64,000 nucleotides of DNA, taken from NCBI RefSeq assembly GCF_012935325.2, contig NZ_JABBYG020000010.1:186001-250000 (forward strand), given 5' to 3'. Each line of letters opens with the position of its first letter. Position 1 is the first letter of the stretch. This stretch comes from Paenibacillus sp. PL91 (lineage in GTDB: Bacteria; Bacillota; Bacilli; Paenibacillales; Paenibacillaceae). Shown piece by piece: positions 1 to 8,623 of this stretch. The notes under the pieces are model-generated. The model ran no database searches and was not told where the DNA came from. It saw nothing but the letters and a program-made list of their open reading frames with translations. The position numbers and the translations under genes were made by a program.

Positions 1-2
1 TC

Positions 3-50
3 TTTGTACTGATCCTTGCCGTCTTCATTGAAATGGTTTCGTTTGGCTAG
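3..50 (+). CDS. C-terminal tail of a protein cut by the window edge (possibly a membrane protein)
   Basis: The frame starting at base 3 is open to a TAG at 48-50 and encodes 15 mostly hydrophobic residues (FVLILAVFIEMVSFG). This could be the last membrane helix of a protein encoded upstream. A gene follows 44 bases later on the same strand. The stretch is too short to name, and an open frame this short can occur by chance. Confidence 0.3.
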   Translation, partial: FVLILAVFIEMVSFG

Positions 51-94
51 TTATTGACTGAATGAATCAATCGAAAATCAAAGGAGCGATAAAC

Positions 95-1546
95 ATGAGC
101 AGAATTCCAAAAAGGGAAAAAGCAATTGTAATCGGAGGAAGCATAGCCGGCTTGATGACGGCAAGAGTGCTTTCGCAATATTTCGAGGATGTGCTCATCA
201 TCGACAAGGATGAATTTCCCGATCTTCCCGTGGATCGCGTAGGCGTACCGCACGGTTTTCATCCCCATCGCTTCACGGCGCGTGGTAAGATGATCACAGA
301 ACAGCTTTTTCCCGGCTATGAGGAGGATTTAAGAAAGCTTGGATCTCCCTCTTCCCTGAATAAGACTGCTCATATCATGACGCAATATGGAACGGTAGCC
401 GGGCCTTACGATAGAGATGATATCAAATTTAGCCGGGCGGCTCTCGAGTGGGTCATACACAGACGTGTAAAAGCAATTTCGAATGTGAGGTTTATGCCAA
501 AGCATGATGTGCTTAGGCTTATTACAACTACGGATCAGGCTGCCGTTATTGGCGTTGAGGTCCGGGATCGCGGAGAAGCCGCCGGAAGCGGGAAGAAATG
601 GCTTGCTGATCTCGTAGTGGATGCAAGCGGCCGAGCTTCCAAGCTGACGCAATGGCTGGAGGAGCTAGGCTACGAGGTGCCTGCTGCTGACATCATGAAA
701 GCATCTATTGGCTATAGCACAAGGCGGTACAAGTTGCCTGCCCATATGGCTCATTTGTCCGAGGAATGGGATGTTATTAACATCATGGGTCAACCGTCAA
801 ACGGGACGTTTACAGGCGTCTTTTCCTTTATTGAGAATGAAGTGGCTGAAATCGTGCTATATCGTCCCGGCGGACAATATCCGCCAACGATGGCAGAACA
901 ATTCGACGAGGCGGTTGCTGCGCTTCCATCTCCACTAATTGGAGAGATTTTGCAAGAGCTTGAACCGATTACGCCGCTGCGCGGTTTTCACGTCAATGAG
1001 CTGTATCGTCGTCATTATGAGCAAATGGAGAAATGGCCTTCTGGATTGTTAGTGATAGGCGATGCCTATTGTATCTATGATCCCATCTTCGGCCAAGGAA
1101 TGACGGTTGCGGCGATCGAGGCGGATTTACTGGACGCCCATCTGCAAGAGCATTTGATTAACCCTGAGGCTCATTTCGAGCAAAGGCTGCTCAGGAAGAT
1201 GCAAGATGCGGTCATCACGCCTACTTGGTGGTTGAATTGCTCAGCTGTATTGGAGTGGGAGGGTGTTGAATATGAGGCTGCCTCCGAGCCGCTTAAAGGG
1301 ATTGCATTTGGCCGGCGGTTCATGGATCTAGTGCTCAAAGAGGGAACAGGGAATCAAAATTATCAGCTCTTCGGCATGTACTGGGCAGTGAATACGCTAT
1401 CGGTTCCGCTGCGGGAGCTGTATAATTTGGATATGGTCAGCACGGTGCTTCATGCTTCAGACGAAGGGCGGAAGCTGCTCGCAGAGCTTTTGGAAGAGCA
1501 TGGTTTGCCGCTTGAGGAAGTGCTGGATAAGATTATACCTCAGTAA
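95..1546 (+). CDS. FAD-dependent oxidoreductase, aromatic hydroxylase/geranylgeranyl reductase type
   Basis: A 483-residue flavoprotein, probably a cytoplasmic NAD(P)H/FAD monooxygenase or reductase. The N-terminus has a Rossmann dinucleotide-binding motif (VIGGSIAGL, then IIDKDEF). The second FAD motif is near residue 335 (GDAYCIYDPIFGQGM), as in p-hydroxybenzoate-hydroxylase-like enzymes. The substrate cannot be read from sequence. The ATG at 95 is preferred over an in-frame ATG at 62 because AAAGGAG lies just upstream of 95. A TetR regulator begins 3 bases after the stop, so the two are probably co-transcribed and the regulator may respond to this enzyme's substrate. The family assignment is solid and the reaction is unknown. 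Confidence 0.8.
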   Translation: MSRIPKREKAIVIGGSIAGLMTARVLSQYFEDVLIIDKDEFPDLPVDRVGVPHGFHPHRFTARGKMITEQLFPGYEEDLRKLGSPSSLNKTAHIMTQYGTVAGPYDRDDIKFSRAALEWVIHRRVKAISNVRFMPKHDVLRLITTTDQAAVIGVEVRDRGEAAGSGKKWLADLVVDASGRASKLTQWLEELGYEVPAADIMKASIGYSTRRYKLPAHMAHLSEEWDVINIMGQPSNGTFTGVFSFIENEVAEIVLYRPGGQYPPTMAEQFDEAVAALPSPLIGEILQELEPITPLRGFHVNELYRRHYEQMEKWPSGLLVIGDAYCIYDPIFGQGMTVAAIEADLLDAHLQEHLINPEAHFEQRLLRKMQDAVITPTWWLNCSAVLEWEGVEYEAASEPLKGIAFGRRFMDLVLKEGTGNQNYQLFGMYWAVNTLSVPLRELYNLDMVSTVLHASDEGRKLLAELLEEHGLPLEEVLDKIIPQ

Positions 1547-1549
1547 GGA

Positions 1550-2158
1550 GTGAAGGATGAATTGGCGCCTTTAAACGATGAACAGCTTCATCATATTCGT
1601 GATGAACGTAAGGAGCAGATTGCGGGCGCAGCCTTGAAGGTTTTTTCCCGGAGAGGCATTAATGGTACGAAGATGAGCATGATCGCAGCAGAAGCTGGCA
1701 TTAGCCATGGCTTGCTTTACCATTACTTTAAGTCAAAAGAAGAGCTTTTCATCACGCTTGTCGAACATGCCATGATCGCAGCGCAAGATGCGATGCGGAA
1801 TGTGTACGATTATCCGGGCTCGCCGATCGACAAGATTAAGTCATTAACCCATGATATGCTTGATGAAAGCGGCACGGATTATTTTATGCTGATTCATCAG
1901 GCGAGAACGTCAGAGGGTGTGCCAGAAAAGGTAAAGCAGCTTATCGAAGACTATTCGATGAAGGCAGCCGTTAATCAATTGCTGCCATTGTTCCAAGAGG
2001 GACAGGCGGCTGGCCAGATTATCGCTGGCGATCTCGAGGAAATGATTGCTTCTTACCTGTCGGTTGTCAATGGACTTATGGTACTTAATGTACAAGAGAT
2101 CGGCGGCTATCAGATCCCGAAGGTTCATATACTGCTCAGAATGATTTCACCGAATTAA
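1550..2158 (+). CDS. TetR/AcrR family transcriptional regulator
   Basis: A 202-residue one-domain repressor. The N-terminal TetR helix-turn-helix is clear at about residues 20-65 (AALKVFSRRGINGTKMSMIAAEAGISHGLLYHYFKSKEELF is read in short blocks), followed by a helical ligand-binding domain. The start is ambiguous. GTG at 1550 overlaps the AAGGAG at 1545-1550, while an in-frame TTG at 1562 sits at a usual distance from it. It follows the FAD oxidoreductase by 3 bases, which suggests a small self-regulated operon. The effector is unknown. Confidence 0.85.
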   Translation: MKDELAPLNDEQLHHIRDERKEQIAGAALKVFSRRGINGTKMSMIAAEAGISHGLLYHYFKSKEELFITLVEHAMIAAQDAMRNVYDYPGSPIDKIKSLTHDMLDESGTDYFMLIHQARTSEGVPEKVKQLIEDYSMKAAVNQLLPLFQEGQAAGQIIAGDLEEMIASYLSVVNGLMVLNVQEIGGYQIPKVHILLRMISPN

Positions 2159-2180
2159 TCGATTAGGATGAGGCAAAACG

Positions 2181-2230
2181 AAGAGGATCGCTAATCCGCC
2201 TTACGGCGAAGAAGCGATCCTCTTTTCTTT
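2181..2230. terminator. Bidirectional rho-independent terminator
   Basis: An 11-12 bp stem (AGAGGATCGCT pairing with AGCGATCCTCT) with a roughly 20-base loop sits between the convergent TetR and CotH genes. It is followed by a T-rich run on the plus strand and A-rich sequence upstream, so it can serve both directions. Confidence 0.85.
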
Positions 2231-2238
2231 CGTGGATG

Positions 2239-3771
2239 CTACAGTCGTTTTCGCTTATAGAAAACGATGAATGCGCAGGAAAGTAGCAGAATAATAAGCG
2301 TAATTCCGACAGTAGCGGCTTCCTTAGGGCTGCCTTGTGTCTGGACGGCTTGCGCTCCCGCGCCGCCCGGTCCGGCGAACCCTCCGCCGCCCATACCGCC
2401 GCCGAACCTATCGCCCATGCCGCCCCCTTGACCATCTGGCGGTTGGCCGCCGCCAAATCCGCCCTGCTGCGCTTGGCCGTTTGGAGCAGCGGCGTTTTGG
2501 CCAGCGGCATCGTTTTGTCCGGCATTCTGCTGGGCGATGCTGGTCGTTTGTGTTGTATTTAGCGAGAGCACCGTGGCGATTCCGCTCTCATATTCGTCAT
2601 AGGTATAGAAGGAAGATGGATCAGCTTTCACATAGGGTGAAATCAGGTCACGGATTTCCTGCACCTTTGCTGCTAATACGTCCATAGACAAGTAGCCCTC
2701 AATCGCTTTTGCAACAATTTCATGATAGGTTTCTTTATATTCATCGACCGCTAGCAGTTTGGCGACTAAAGGACGTTCTGCCAAATTGCCGGTAGTCGGC
2801 TCATCGATTAAAATGCCAGATCCGCCTAAGCCTCCGAAGGCCATATTATAATCCCATGGGAGTACGTTAAAAAGGCCATCATCCTCATACAGATAATAAT
2901 TATGCTTATTTTGCCCTAAGTAGCTGTCCATGTTGCTTGTAAGCACGTTTAAAGCGATAAACCCTAAAGCTTCATCGACGTTCAGCACACTCTCAATGTC
3001 TGTTCCATTGTTCAGCTCATCGAGCATATCGAGCAAAATATCGTCATTTGATTTTTCGGATTTCAGATCGAGCCCTGTGTAGGATTCGATTGTTTTCAGC
3101 CAGTTAAGCTCGCTTCCCGTACCGCCGTTCGCTTTGTATAGCGCCCCGTAGGCATTGTCAAAATTCCGCTCCAGATAAGAATCCCCGATTTGCTCGACAG
3201 CTAAATAAAAGCCCCATAGCTCATCGTTAACATACACATTTACGTACGAATATTTTGGTGTAGGAAGTCCCATATCCTCTGCGAGCTCGTAGGCAAGAAA
3301 TTCTCTCATATACGAAGCATCACTGTAATTATTGTTCAAGTTGATTTTAGTTATTCCTTCTAGCGTCTGATTGACATACTCATCAAACGATATTTTGAAG
3401 CTGTATCTGTCAGAATCGGCCATATTGACGACGCTTCTCAGACTAAGATTGCCTTTTGCGCGTATGCCGACATTTTCGAAGGTTTGCCCGTTATATTCAA
3501 CGGTCGCTTCCTTGTATTCCTCAGCGCTGGCATTATCCAGCAGGCTTTGGAACTCGGCTTCATCAATCGTAATGTTAACATCAACGACCTTATCCTTCGG
3601 AAAAACCGTTTCATCGAGCGTTTGCTCATCCGCTGATTTATCACTGGCACTCGCCGTTTTGCCCGAGCTGGTGAGGCTGAAGGACGTGCCGCCGACGGCA
3701 CATCCCGTCAATCCGATAATCAGGAGAATGGAGCAAAAGCATATTAAAAAAACATGAGCTTTCGCTTTCAT
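2239..3771 (-). CDS. CotH kinase family lipoprotein with glycine-rich tail and C-terminal membrane anchor
   Basis: A 510-residue surface protein. An N-terminal signal ends in a lipobox-like LTGC near residue 24. The central CotH domain includes YLERNFDNAYGALYKA and the conserved NVLPWDYNMAFGG. CotH proteins are atypical protein kinases first known from spore coats. From about residue 395 the chain becomes low-complexity (Gln/Asn/Ala, then Gly-rich), and it ends in a transmembrane helix followed by KRKRL. It is the last gene of a leftward cluster with DUF4956 and VTC-domain genes, a neighbourhood also seen in other bacteria. The signal and the C-terminal anchor suggest membrane attachment at both ends. 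The substrate is unknown. Confidence 0.85.
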   Translation of the reverse strand: MKAKAHVFLICFCSILLIIGLTGCAVGGTSFSLTSSGKTASASDKSADEQTLDETVFPKDKVVDVNITIDEAEFQSLLDNASAEEYKEATVEYNGQTFENVGIRAKGNLSLRSVVNMADSDRYSFKISFDEYVNQTLEGITKINLNNNYSDASYMREFLAYELAEDMGLPTPKYSYVNVYVNDELWGFYLAVEQIGDSYLERNFDNAYGALYKANGGTGSELNWLKTIESYTGLDLKSEKSNDDILLDMLDELNNGTDIESVLNVDEALGFIALNVLTSNMDSYLGQNKHNYYLYEDDGLFNVLPWDYNMAFGGLGGSGILIDEPTTGNLAERPLVAKLLAVDEYKETYHEIVAKAIEGYLSMDVLAAKVQEIRDLISPYVKADPSSFYTYDEYESGIATVLSLNTTQTTSIAQQNAGQNDAAGQNAAAPNGQAQQGGFGGGQPPDGQGGGMGDRFGGGMGGGGFAGPGGAGAQAVQTQGSPKEAATVGITLIILLLSCAFIVFYKRKRL

Positions 3772-3786
3772 TTAAGCACCTCCCGA

Positions 3787-4503
3787 TTAGGACACATAAT
3801 CCCCGCTATAGCTAATAAGCACCGCATTGCGAACGCCAGCCAGCTCCGTCAATTGGTTAACGAAACGTCCGGTTTCGTCGCGCAGACGAACTTCAAGCGT
3901 CATTTCTATATTGTCTTGCGTGACTGTTTTTTGCTTTACGTTATAACGCTTCACAAGCGTTCCGACTTGTTTATGAATGAGCTGCTCGGTTGCATCGCTA
4001 TCGCAGTTGACGACTAGCAGGTAAGGCGTCTCGACAGATCCGCCCTTGACGAAGAAGAAGAGAATGAGACCGACGACGACAGAGCCGATTACCGCTAGAG
4101 TGAAGAAGCCCGCGCCTGTAACGATACCAGCAACCGCGGCCCAGAATAGGAAGATCAGGTCGGTTGGATCTTTAATTGGCGTTCTGAAACGTACGATGGA
4201 TAGCGCGCCGACCATACCTAGCGAGAGTACGAGATTGGAATTAATCGCGATAATGACGACAGCCGTAATCATGGTCATGCCAATGAGCGATACGTTAAAG
4301 CTTTTCGAATAAAGCACGCCGCTAAAGATTCGTTTGTAGAGCAAGTAAATGAAGAAGCCAAGCAGAAATGCGACGCCTAGCGTAATCAATATTTTTGAAA
4401 GGCTGATGTCTGAAGCAACGTTTTCCATCACTGAATTTTTTAATAGATCGGCAAAATTGGTCGTAGCCCCAGTCTCTGCCGCTGCAGTTGTCGTTGTTTC
4501 CAT
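3787..4503 (-). CDS. DUF4956 family membrane protein
   Basis: A 238-residue protein with three to four predicted transmembrane helices between about residues 35 and 155 and a soluble C-terminal domain. The diagnostic DUF4956 block is LSIVRFRTPIKDPTDLIFLFWA. It lies between the VTC-domain gene (1 base away) and the CotH gene (15 bases away), so all three are probably one leftward operon. DUF4956 proteins commonly neighbour VTC proteins. The molecular function is unknown. Confidence 0.85.
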   Translation of the reverse strand: METTTTAAAETGATTNFADLLKNSVMENVASDISLSKILITLGVAFLLGFFIYLLYKRIFSGVLYSKSFNVSLIGMTMITAVVIIAINSNLVLSLGMVGALSIVRFRTPIKDPTDLIFLFWAAVAGIVTGAGFFTLAVIGSVVVGLILFFFVKGGSVETPYLLVVNCDSDATEQLIHKQVGTLVKRYNVKQKTVTQDNIEMTLEVRLRDETGRFVNQLTELAGVRNAVLISYSGDYVS

Positions 4504-4504
4504 T

Positions 4505-5219
4505 TTAATAATCCTCCCAAATGTTGAATTTCAAATGTTTGCGGCAAATGACGTATTTTGAAGCCGATTGCCGGTTCAAGCCTTCTAGCTGCAAGGCGAT
4601 TTTGATATAAGCCGGCATGTAGGCATCGTACTTGACCTCCAGTATGATCAGGTCATTATCAAGGGCACGAATCGGCTCTACGCTTTTGTCAAAAATATCG
4701 ACGGCGTGCAGTCCGGTGCGCAGCTCCTTGTCAAACGTGATCCGCACATTGCCGTTATCGCATACGTACGGCTCGCGGACATAATCGACGATGACCTTCG
4801 GCCTCAGCAGATGATGGCTCATTTCGTCATGAATTTCGTTCAAAAGCGGCTTGTTCGGTTCTTTCAGCACATCATAGTCGCCAGCCATCAGCCTATCGTA
4901 CATATCCCTGGTAAGTGGTTCCTTCACCTTGGCGATATAGTCTTTGAATTTAATTTTTTTCTCAAAATGAATGATGTTGTCTTGACCGTTATAAATTCGG
5001 ATGCGATACTTGACCCGGTCCCGCACACCGCCCAGCTTCTCGTGCAGCGCCTTGTTGTTGATGTCATCAAAGTACAAGCTTCGGATATGATATTCGCCAG
5101 TCGGCCCGACATGCTTGTCTTGCTCCATCAGATCCTTCAGCCGCTGGCGTATTAATGAAGGATTGATGATAATTAATGAAAAATTTCAGCTCGTTGCGAT
5201 ACGTTAAATTTTTGTTCAT
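4505..5219 (-). pseudogene. VTC-domain (polyphosphate polymerase-like) gene with an apparent 1-base frameshift
   Basis: The intact frame from 5128 down to 4505 encodes 207 residues of a VTC domain (EYHIRSLYFDD near its start, EVKYDAYMPAYIK near its end). The normal N-terminus is missing from that frame. It is present in another frame: ATG at 5219, preceded by AGAGGTG, encodes MNKNLTYRNELKFFINYHQSF, the basic strand expected to open a VTC domain. Around 5151-5160 the reading must shift by one base, after which LIRQRLKDLMEQDKHVG continues in the downstream frame. Removing one base there would give a continuous protein of about 237 residues. It may be a true mutation, a programmed shift or a base-calling error. 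It heads the DUF4956/CotH operon. Confidence 0.75.
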
Positions 5220-5388
5220 TTCACACCTCTTTTCTTGTTCAGCGCCCCTTGTTGCTTACAAATGTTATTGTAGGGGCCTTTACTTATTCTTAACTTAAGG
5301 CTGGCTGAAAGATTGCTGAATGCGCCGGTTGCGAGGTTTTTGATAAGATAGATTGAGCATCATGCAAAGATGAAGGAGGGGACAGGCC

Positions 5389-6627
5389 TTGAAAATACGC
5401 AAGGATTTGCTGGTCGTGCTCGTATGCTGCGCGCTGCTTCTTGCAGGCGCAGCCGCAGCGGAGTGGCTGAAGGTCGAAAGATCGCAAAAGCCGGCTGCCA
5501 TCGTCACTACGCTCAGGGGCGATCCGATGACCAGCCGCGCTTTTACTTGGCATAGCTCGAATCGGCAGGCCGCTTCGGTCGTTCAGTTAATGAAGGAGGA
5601 TGCCTCTATGGACTGGAATGACGAGCGGGTAATGACCTTTACAGGCAAGACTTCAACGATTGATACAGGCGGCGGAAGCGAGCAAGCCGTCCATAAAGCT
5701 GAGGCGGCCGGACTTGAGCCGGGAACGGCCTATCGCTACCGGGTGGGAAGCGGAGAAACGAAGGGCTGGAGCGATGCCGCCGTATTTGAGACGGAGCCTA
5801 AGGAGCTCGATTCGTTCAGCTTCATTAACGTGACGGATTCGCAAGGCGTGACGGAGCAGGATTTTGAGCTGTGGGGAAATACGTTGGACAAGGCGTTTGC
5901 GACATTTCCGAGCGCAGCATTCCTCGTTCATAACGGAGATTTGACCGAGGAGCCGGAGGATGAGCAGGCGTGGACTTATTTATTCGCAAAAGCAAGCAAG
6001 TGGGTAACGCAGATTCCCTTTATGCCGGTTACCGGCAATCATGACGAGGTGGATGGACAAGCTGGACGTTTCGTATCCCATTTTCATTTGCCTGACAATG
6101 GCACAGAAGGATCACTCCCAGGCACAAATTACTCCTTTGATTACGGTCCCGTCCATTTTGTCTTTTTAAATTCCGAATCGAACATCAAGGAGCAGACAAA
6201 GTGGCTGAGCAGCGATCTCGAGAGCACGAATAAGCCTTGGAAAATCGTCGCGCTGCATCAAGGTCCCTACGGCGGCAATACGTATAAGAAAGTGAAGGAT
6301 TGGACGAAGCTGTTCGATGAATTTAAGGTTGATTTGGTGCTGCAGGGCCACAATCATGAATATTCAAGGTCCTATCCGCTGCGCGACGGACAAATTGTCG
6401 GCGACGGCGAGGCTGCGGTTCAAAATCGTGAGGGAACGGTCTATGTCGTGACGAATACGTCAGGACAGAAATTTAACGAGAAGAAGAAGGACCAGTTCTA
6501 TCACAAGGTCCATTTTCAAAATGGGAAGCAAATGTTCGCGGGCATTTCGGTCAGCGGGGATTCGTTAACCTATCAGGCGTACGATGTGGAAGGTCAAAAG
6601 CTGGACGAGTTTGTGCTGGAGCACTAA
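5389..6627 (+). CDS. Secreted metallophosphoesterase with N-terminal purple acid phosphatase-like domain
   Basis: A 412-residue protein with an N-terminal signal or anchor (VVLVCCALLLAGAAAA). A fibronectin-like purple acid phosphatase N-domain spans about residues 35-135, ending in AGLEPGTAYRYRVG. A calcineurin-like phosphoesterase domain follows, with the metal-site motifs VTDSQG, HNGDL, GNHDE, ALHQGP and GHNHEYSR in the correct order. The start is TTG at 5389 with GGAGGGG 8-14 bases upstream. It is divergent from the VTC/DUF4956/CotH cluster, so a shared link to phosphate or polyphosphate metabolism is possible but unproven. Confidence 0.85.
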   Translation: MKIRKDLLVVLVCCALLLAGAAAAEWLKVERSQKPAAIVTTLRGDPMTSRAFTWHSSNRQAASVVQLMKEDASMDWNDERVMTFTGKTSTIDTGGGSEQAVHKAEAAGLEPGTAYRYRVGSGETKGWSDAAVFETEPKELDSFSFINVTDSQGVTEQDFELWGNTLDKAFATFPSAAFLVHNGDLTEEPEDEQAWTYLFAKASKWVTQIPFMPVTGNHDEVDGQAGRFVSHFHLPDNGTEGSLPGTNYSFDYGPVHFVFLNSESNIKEQTKWLSSDLESTNKPWKIVALHQGPYGGNTYKKVKDWTKLFDEFKVDLVLQGHNHEYSRSYPLRDGQIVGDGEAAVQNREGTVYVVTNTSGQKFNEKKKDQFYHKVHFQNGKQMFAGISVSGDSLTYQAYDVEGQKLDEFVLEH

Positions 6628-6635
6628 AGCTCGTC

Positions 6636-6665
6636 TTGCTTTTTTTTGACGCAATGCCATATAAT
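6636..6665 (+). promoter_or_regulatory. Candidate sigma-A promoter of the MarR gene
   Basis: A TATAAT hexamer at 6660-6665 has a weaker TTGCTT -35 candidate at 6636-6641 with an 18-base spacer. It is the best match ahead of the MarR gene and follows a T-run after the phosphoesterase stop. Confidence 0.45.
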
Positions 6666-6681
6666 AACGAAATGGATAATA

Positions 6682-6690
6682 GCATTTGCA
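6682..6690. promoter_or_regulatory. Candidate MarR operator, site 1
   Basis: GCATTTGCA lies between the candidate -10 and the MarR ribosome binding site. It matches the site at 7169-7177 except at the central base. Confidence 0.35.
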
Positions 6691-6718
6691 TGTATTTTCA
6701 AGGCAGGAGGAGATTGCG

Positions 6719-7150
6719 GTGGGTTTCGATATAAATCAGCGTTCGATCGGTTTTCTGCTGACGCGGACTAGCATTGCGAATAAAAAAGTGCTCAACCGTG
6801 TACTGCTCCCTTACGATGTTACGCCTGAACAATACGGGGTGCTGAATCGTTTATGCCTAAAGGATGGGATATCGCAAAAGCAATTGTCTGAGCTGATCGT
6901 TCGAGATCAGACGAGCATCGGCAAGGTGCTGGACAAGCTGGAACGGAAGGAGCTTATTCTTCGCAAAGACGATCCAAGTGACCGTAGAGCTTTTTTGCTC
7001 TATTTGACGCCAAAAGGAAAAGAGCTGGCCGAGCTGCTTATTACCCATGTAGAGGCTATTCATACAATGGCATCCGAGGGTATTTCGGATAAGGACATCG
7101 AAGTGTTTGTGAGAGTAATCAATAAATTGTACAGTAATCTATCAAAATAA
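6719..7150 (+). CDS. MarR family transcriptional regulator
   Basis: A 143-residue winged-helix repressor. The MarR fold is clear: helix-turn-helix GISQKQLSELIVRDQTSIGKVLDKLE and wing RKDDPSDRRAFLLYLTPKG, read in short blocks. GTG at 6719 is chosen because AGGAGG at 6705-6710 is correctly placed, whereas the upstream in-frame ATG at 6686 has none. It lies 70 bases upstream of an ABC-2 type membrane protein. A shared GCATNTGCA motif precedes both genes, so it probably controls itself and the exporter. Confidence 0.85.
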   Translation: MGFDINQRSIGFLLTRTSIANKKVLNRVLLPYDVTPEQYGVLNRLCLKDGISQKQLSELIVRDQTSIGKVLDKLERKELILRKDDPSDRRAFLLYLTPKGKELAELLITHVEAIHTMASEGISDKDIEVFVRVINKLYSNLSK

Positions 7151-7167
7151 TTTTTTGTTATATACAT

Positions 7168-7177
7168 GCATATGCAA
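7168..7177. promoter_or_regulatory. Candidate MarR operator, site 2
   Basis: TGCATATGCA is a perfect 10-bp palindrome in the gap between the MarR gene and the exporter gene. It shares GCATNTGCA with the site ahead of the MarR gene. Confidence 0.35.
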
Positions 7178-7221
7178 CTATATCATATGACAGTATAAAT
7201 ATGAGCTGGGAGTTGTTTGAA

Positions 7222-8301
7222 TTGAATGTATTTAAAAGTTTTATGAAGGCGCCGACTACTACGGTGGGGTTGATATTTGGATTAGTTGTGCCTCTCTTAT
7301 TCGTTGTTTTTTGGATGACGGGTTATAACGGAGCCACCGAGCATGTGGACCAACTGCATGTCGCTTTTGTGGCGGAAGATTCAGCAGGAGCGGCTATTGC
7401 AGATCAAATTGCTGAGAACGTCCCTTTCCATGCTGAACGGATTGCAACGCTTGAGGAAGCACAGAAGAGAATGAACGAAGGCGATCTTCAAATGGTCATT
7501 AGCATTCCTGCAACGCTTGCGGAGCATGTACAAAACACTGGGAGCGGGGCGATTACGTATTATGTGAATCAAGCGAATTCAGATGTTGCAAAGGGCATTA
7601 TGGAGTCAGTTGCCGAGCAAATAACACGCGAGGTGAGCGGTAGACTAACCGGCTTATCTGAGCTGCCAGTGCAGGCGGAAATCGTCAAGACCAATACGGT
7701 TGCCAACTTCTCGACCTCAATGCTTCCGATGATACTAGGGTTTATTACGTACATTGCTGTCATGACGATGAACATCCAAATGAATTTATCATCCTTGAAG
7801 CTGCAGCGCGAATTCAGCAAATGGGAAATATTTTTTGCGAGACAGAAGCTATATTTGCTTATTATTGTTATTTTCCCTCTGCTCATTACCGGAGCGGCGA
7901 TGCTGTTTGTAGATGTTCATAGCTCGTTTCTAGCCATGTGGGCTTATCATATGCTCGTTTACTTAACCTGCATTTGCGTTACGCAAATGGCTTTTTCCTT
8001 ATTCGGACAAGCCGGACCTTTGTTTAACGTCGCCTTAGTGCCGCTGCAATTGCTTACAGCCGGCAACATTATACCGGCGATTATGCTCACCGGCTTTTAC
8101 CGTCAGCTTGGGCATTTTCTGCCTGCTCCGAACGCGATCCAAGGTTATATGAAGTTAATCTACGGAAGCGGAGGTTCGGTATCCTCCTATGTCGTGAATA
8201 TGCTGCTGATTTCCGCCGTGTGCTGGGGAATAACGGTTCTCTCGCTTGCGCTCAAGGGGAGAGCTGCCTCGGCGGAGCTTGTGCAAACGGGAGCACATTA
8301 A
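7222..8301 (+). CDS. ABC-2 type / YhgE-like membrane export protein
   Basis: A protein of about 359 residues. It has one N-terminal helix (VGLIFGLVVPLLFVVFW), an external domain to about residue 165, and five further hydrophobic helices, the topology of ABC2_membrane_3 or YhgE/SNG1-like proteins. No ATP-binding subunit gene is adjacent. TTG at 7222 is preferred because GGGAG sits 9 bases upstream. An in-frame ATG at 7201 would add 7 residues but has no ribosome binding site. It is linked to the MarR gene and is probably an efflux component for a toxic compound. Confidence 0.75.
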   Translation: MNVFKSFMKAPTTTVGLIFGLVVPLLFVVFWMTGYNGATEHVDQLHVAFVAEDSAGAAIADQIAENVPFHAERIATLEEAQKRMNEGDLQMVISIPATLAEHVQNTGSGAITYYVNQANSDVAKGIMESVAEQITREVSGRLTGLSELPVQAEIVKTNTVANFSTSMLPMILGFITYIAVMTMNIQMNLSSLKLQREFSKWEIFFARQKLYLLIIVIFPLLITGAAMLFVDVHSSFLAMWAYHMLVYLTCICVTQMAFSLFGQAGPLFNVALVPLQLLTAGNIIPAIMLTGFYRQLGHFLPAPNAIQGYMKLIYGSGGSVSSYVVNMLLISAVCWGITVLSLALKGRAASAELVQTGAH

Positions 8302-8623
8302 TGAAATAACAAAAAAATAGCAGGCGTTCATCCTCCCTCAATGGGAGGGACTGACACCATAACGTGAGACAAAACAAAACACCTTCAAGAGAATGCAACC
8401 GTGTCGTAAGATATGGAGACAACCTTGAGGTGTTTTTGCGTAGGCAGCAAGAGTAAGCTACCCGGCAGAGGCAGCAAAAATTTCGCTTCGGCTACCGAGT
8501 TAAAACGTCATTTTCAAGCCGATGCATCGATGGAAAAGTTCATAACGGATATTACATAGTTGCCGTTTAGCGGAAAAATATTGTACTGTCGAATATTTTA
8601 GACTTCTAATTGCGAGCTTACAG
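8302..8623. other. Intergenic region with hairpins between convergent genes
   Basis: This 322-base gap holds no convincing gene. A 6-bp hairpin (CCTCCC, loop, GGGAGG) lies at 8332-8348. A longer-spaced imperfect inverted repeat has arms 8376-8388 and 8422-8436 (AAAACACC... with ...GGTGTTTTT), the right arm ending in a T-run that could act as a terminator for the export gene. The rest looks unstructured. Confidence 0.45.

Noticed and set aside
8302-8623. Insertion-sequence remnant between the exporter and the kinase
   Set aside because: The inverted repeat and base composition were suggestive, but no transposase fragment could be recognised in any frame.
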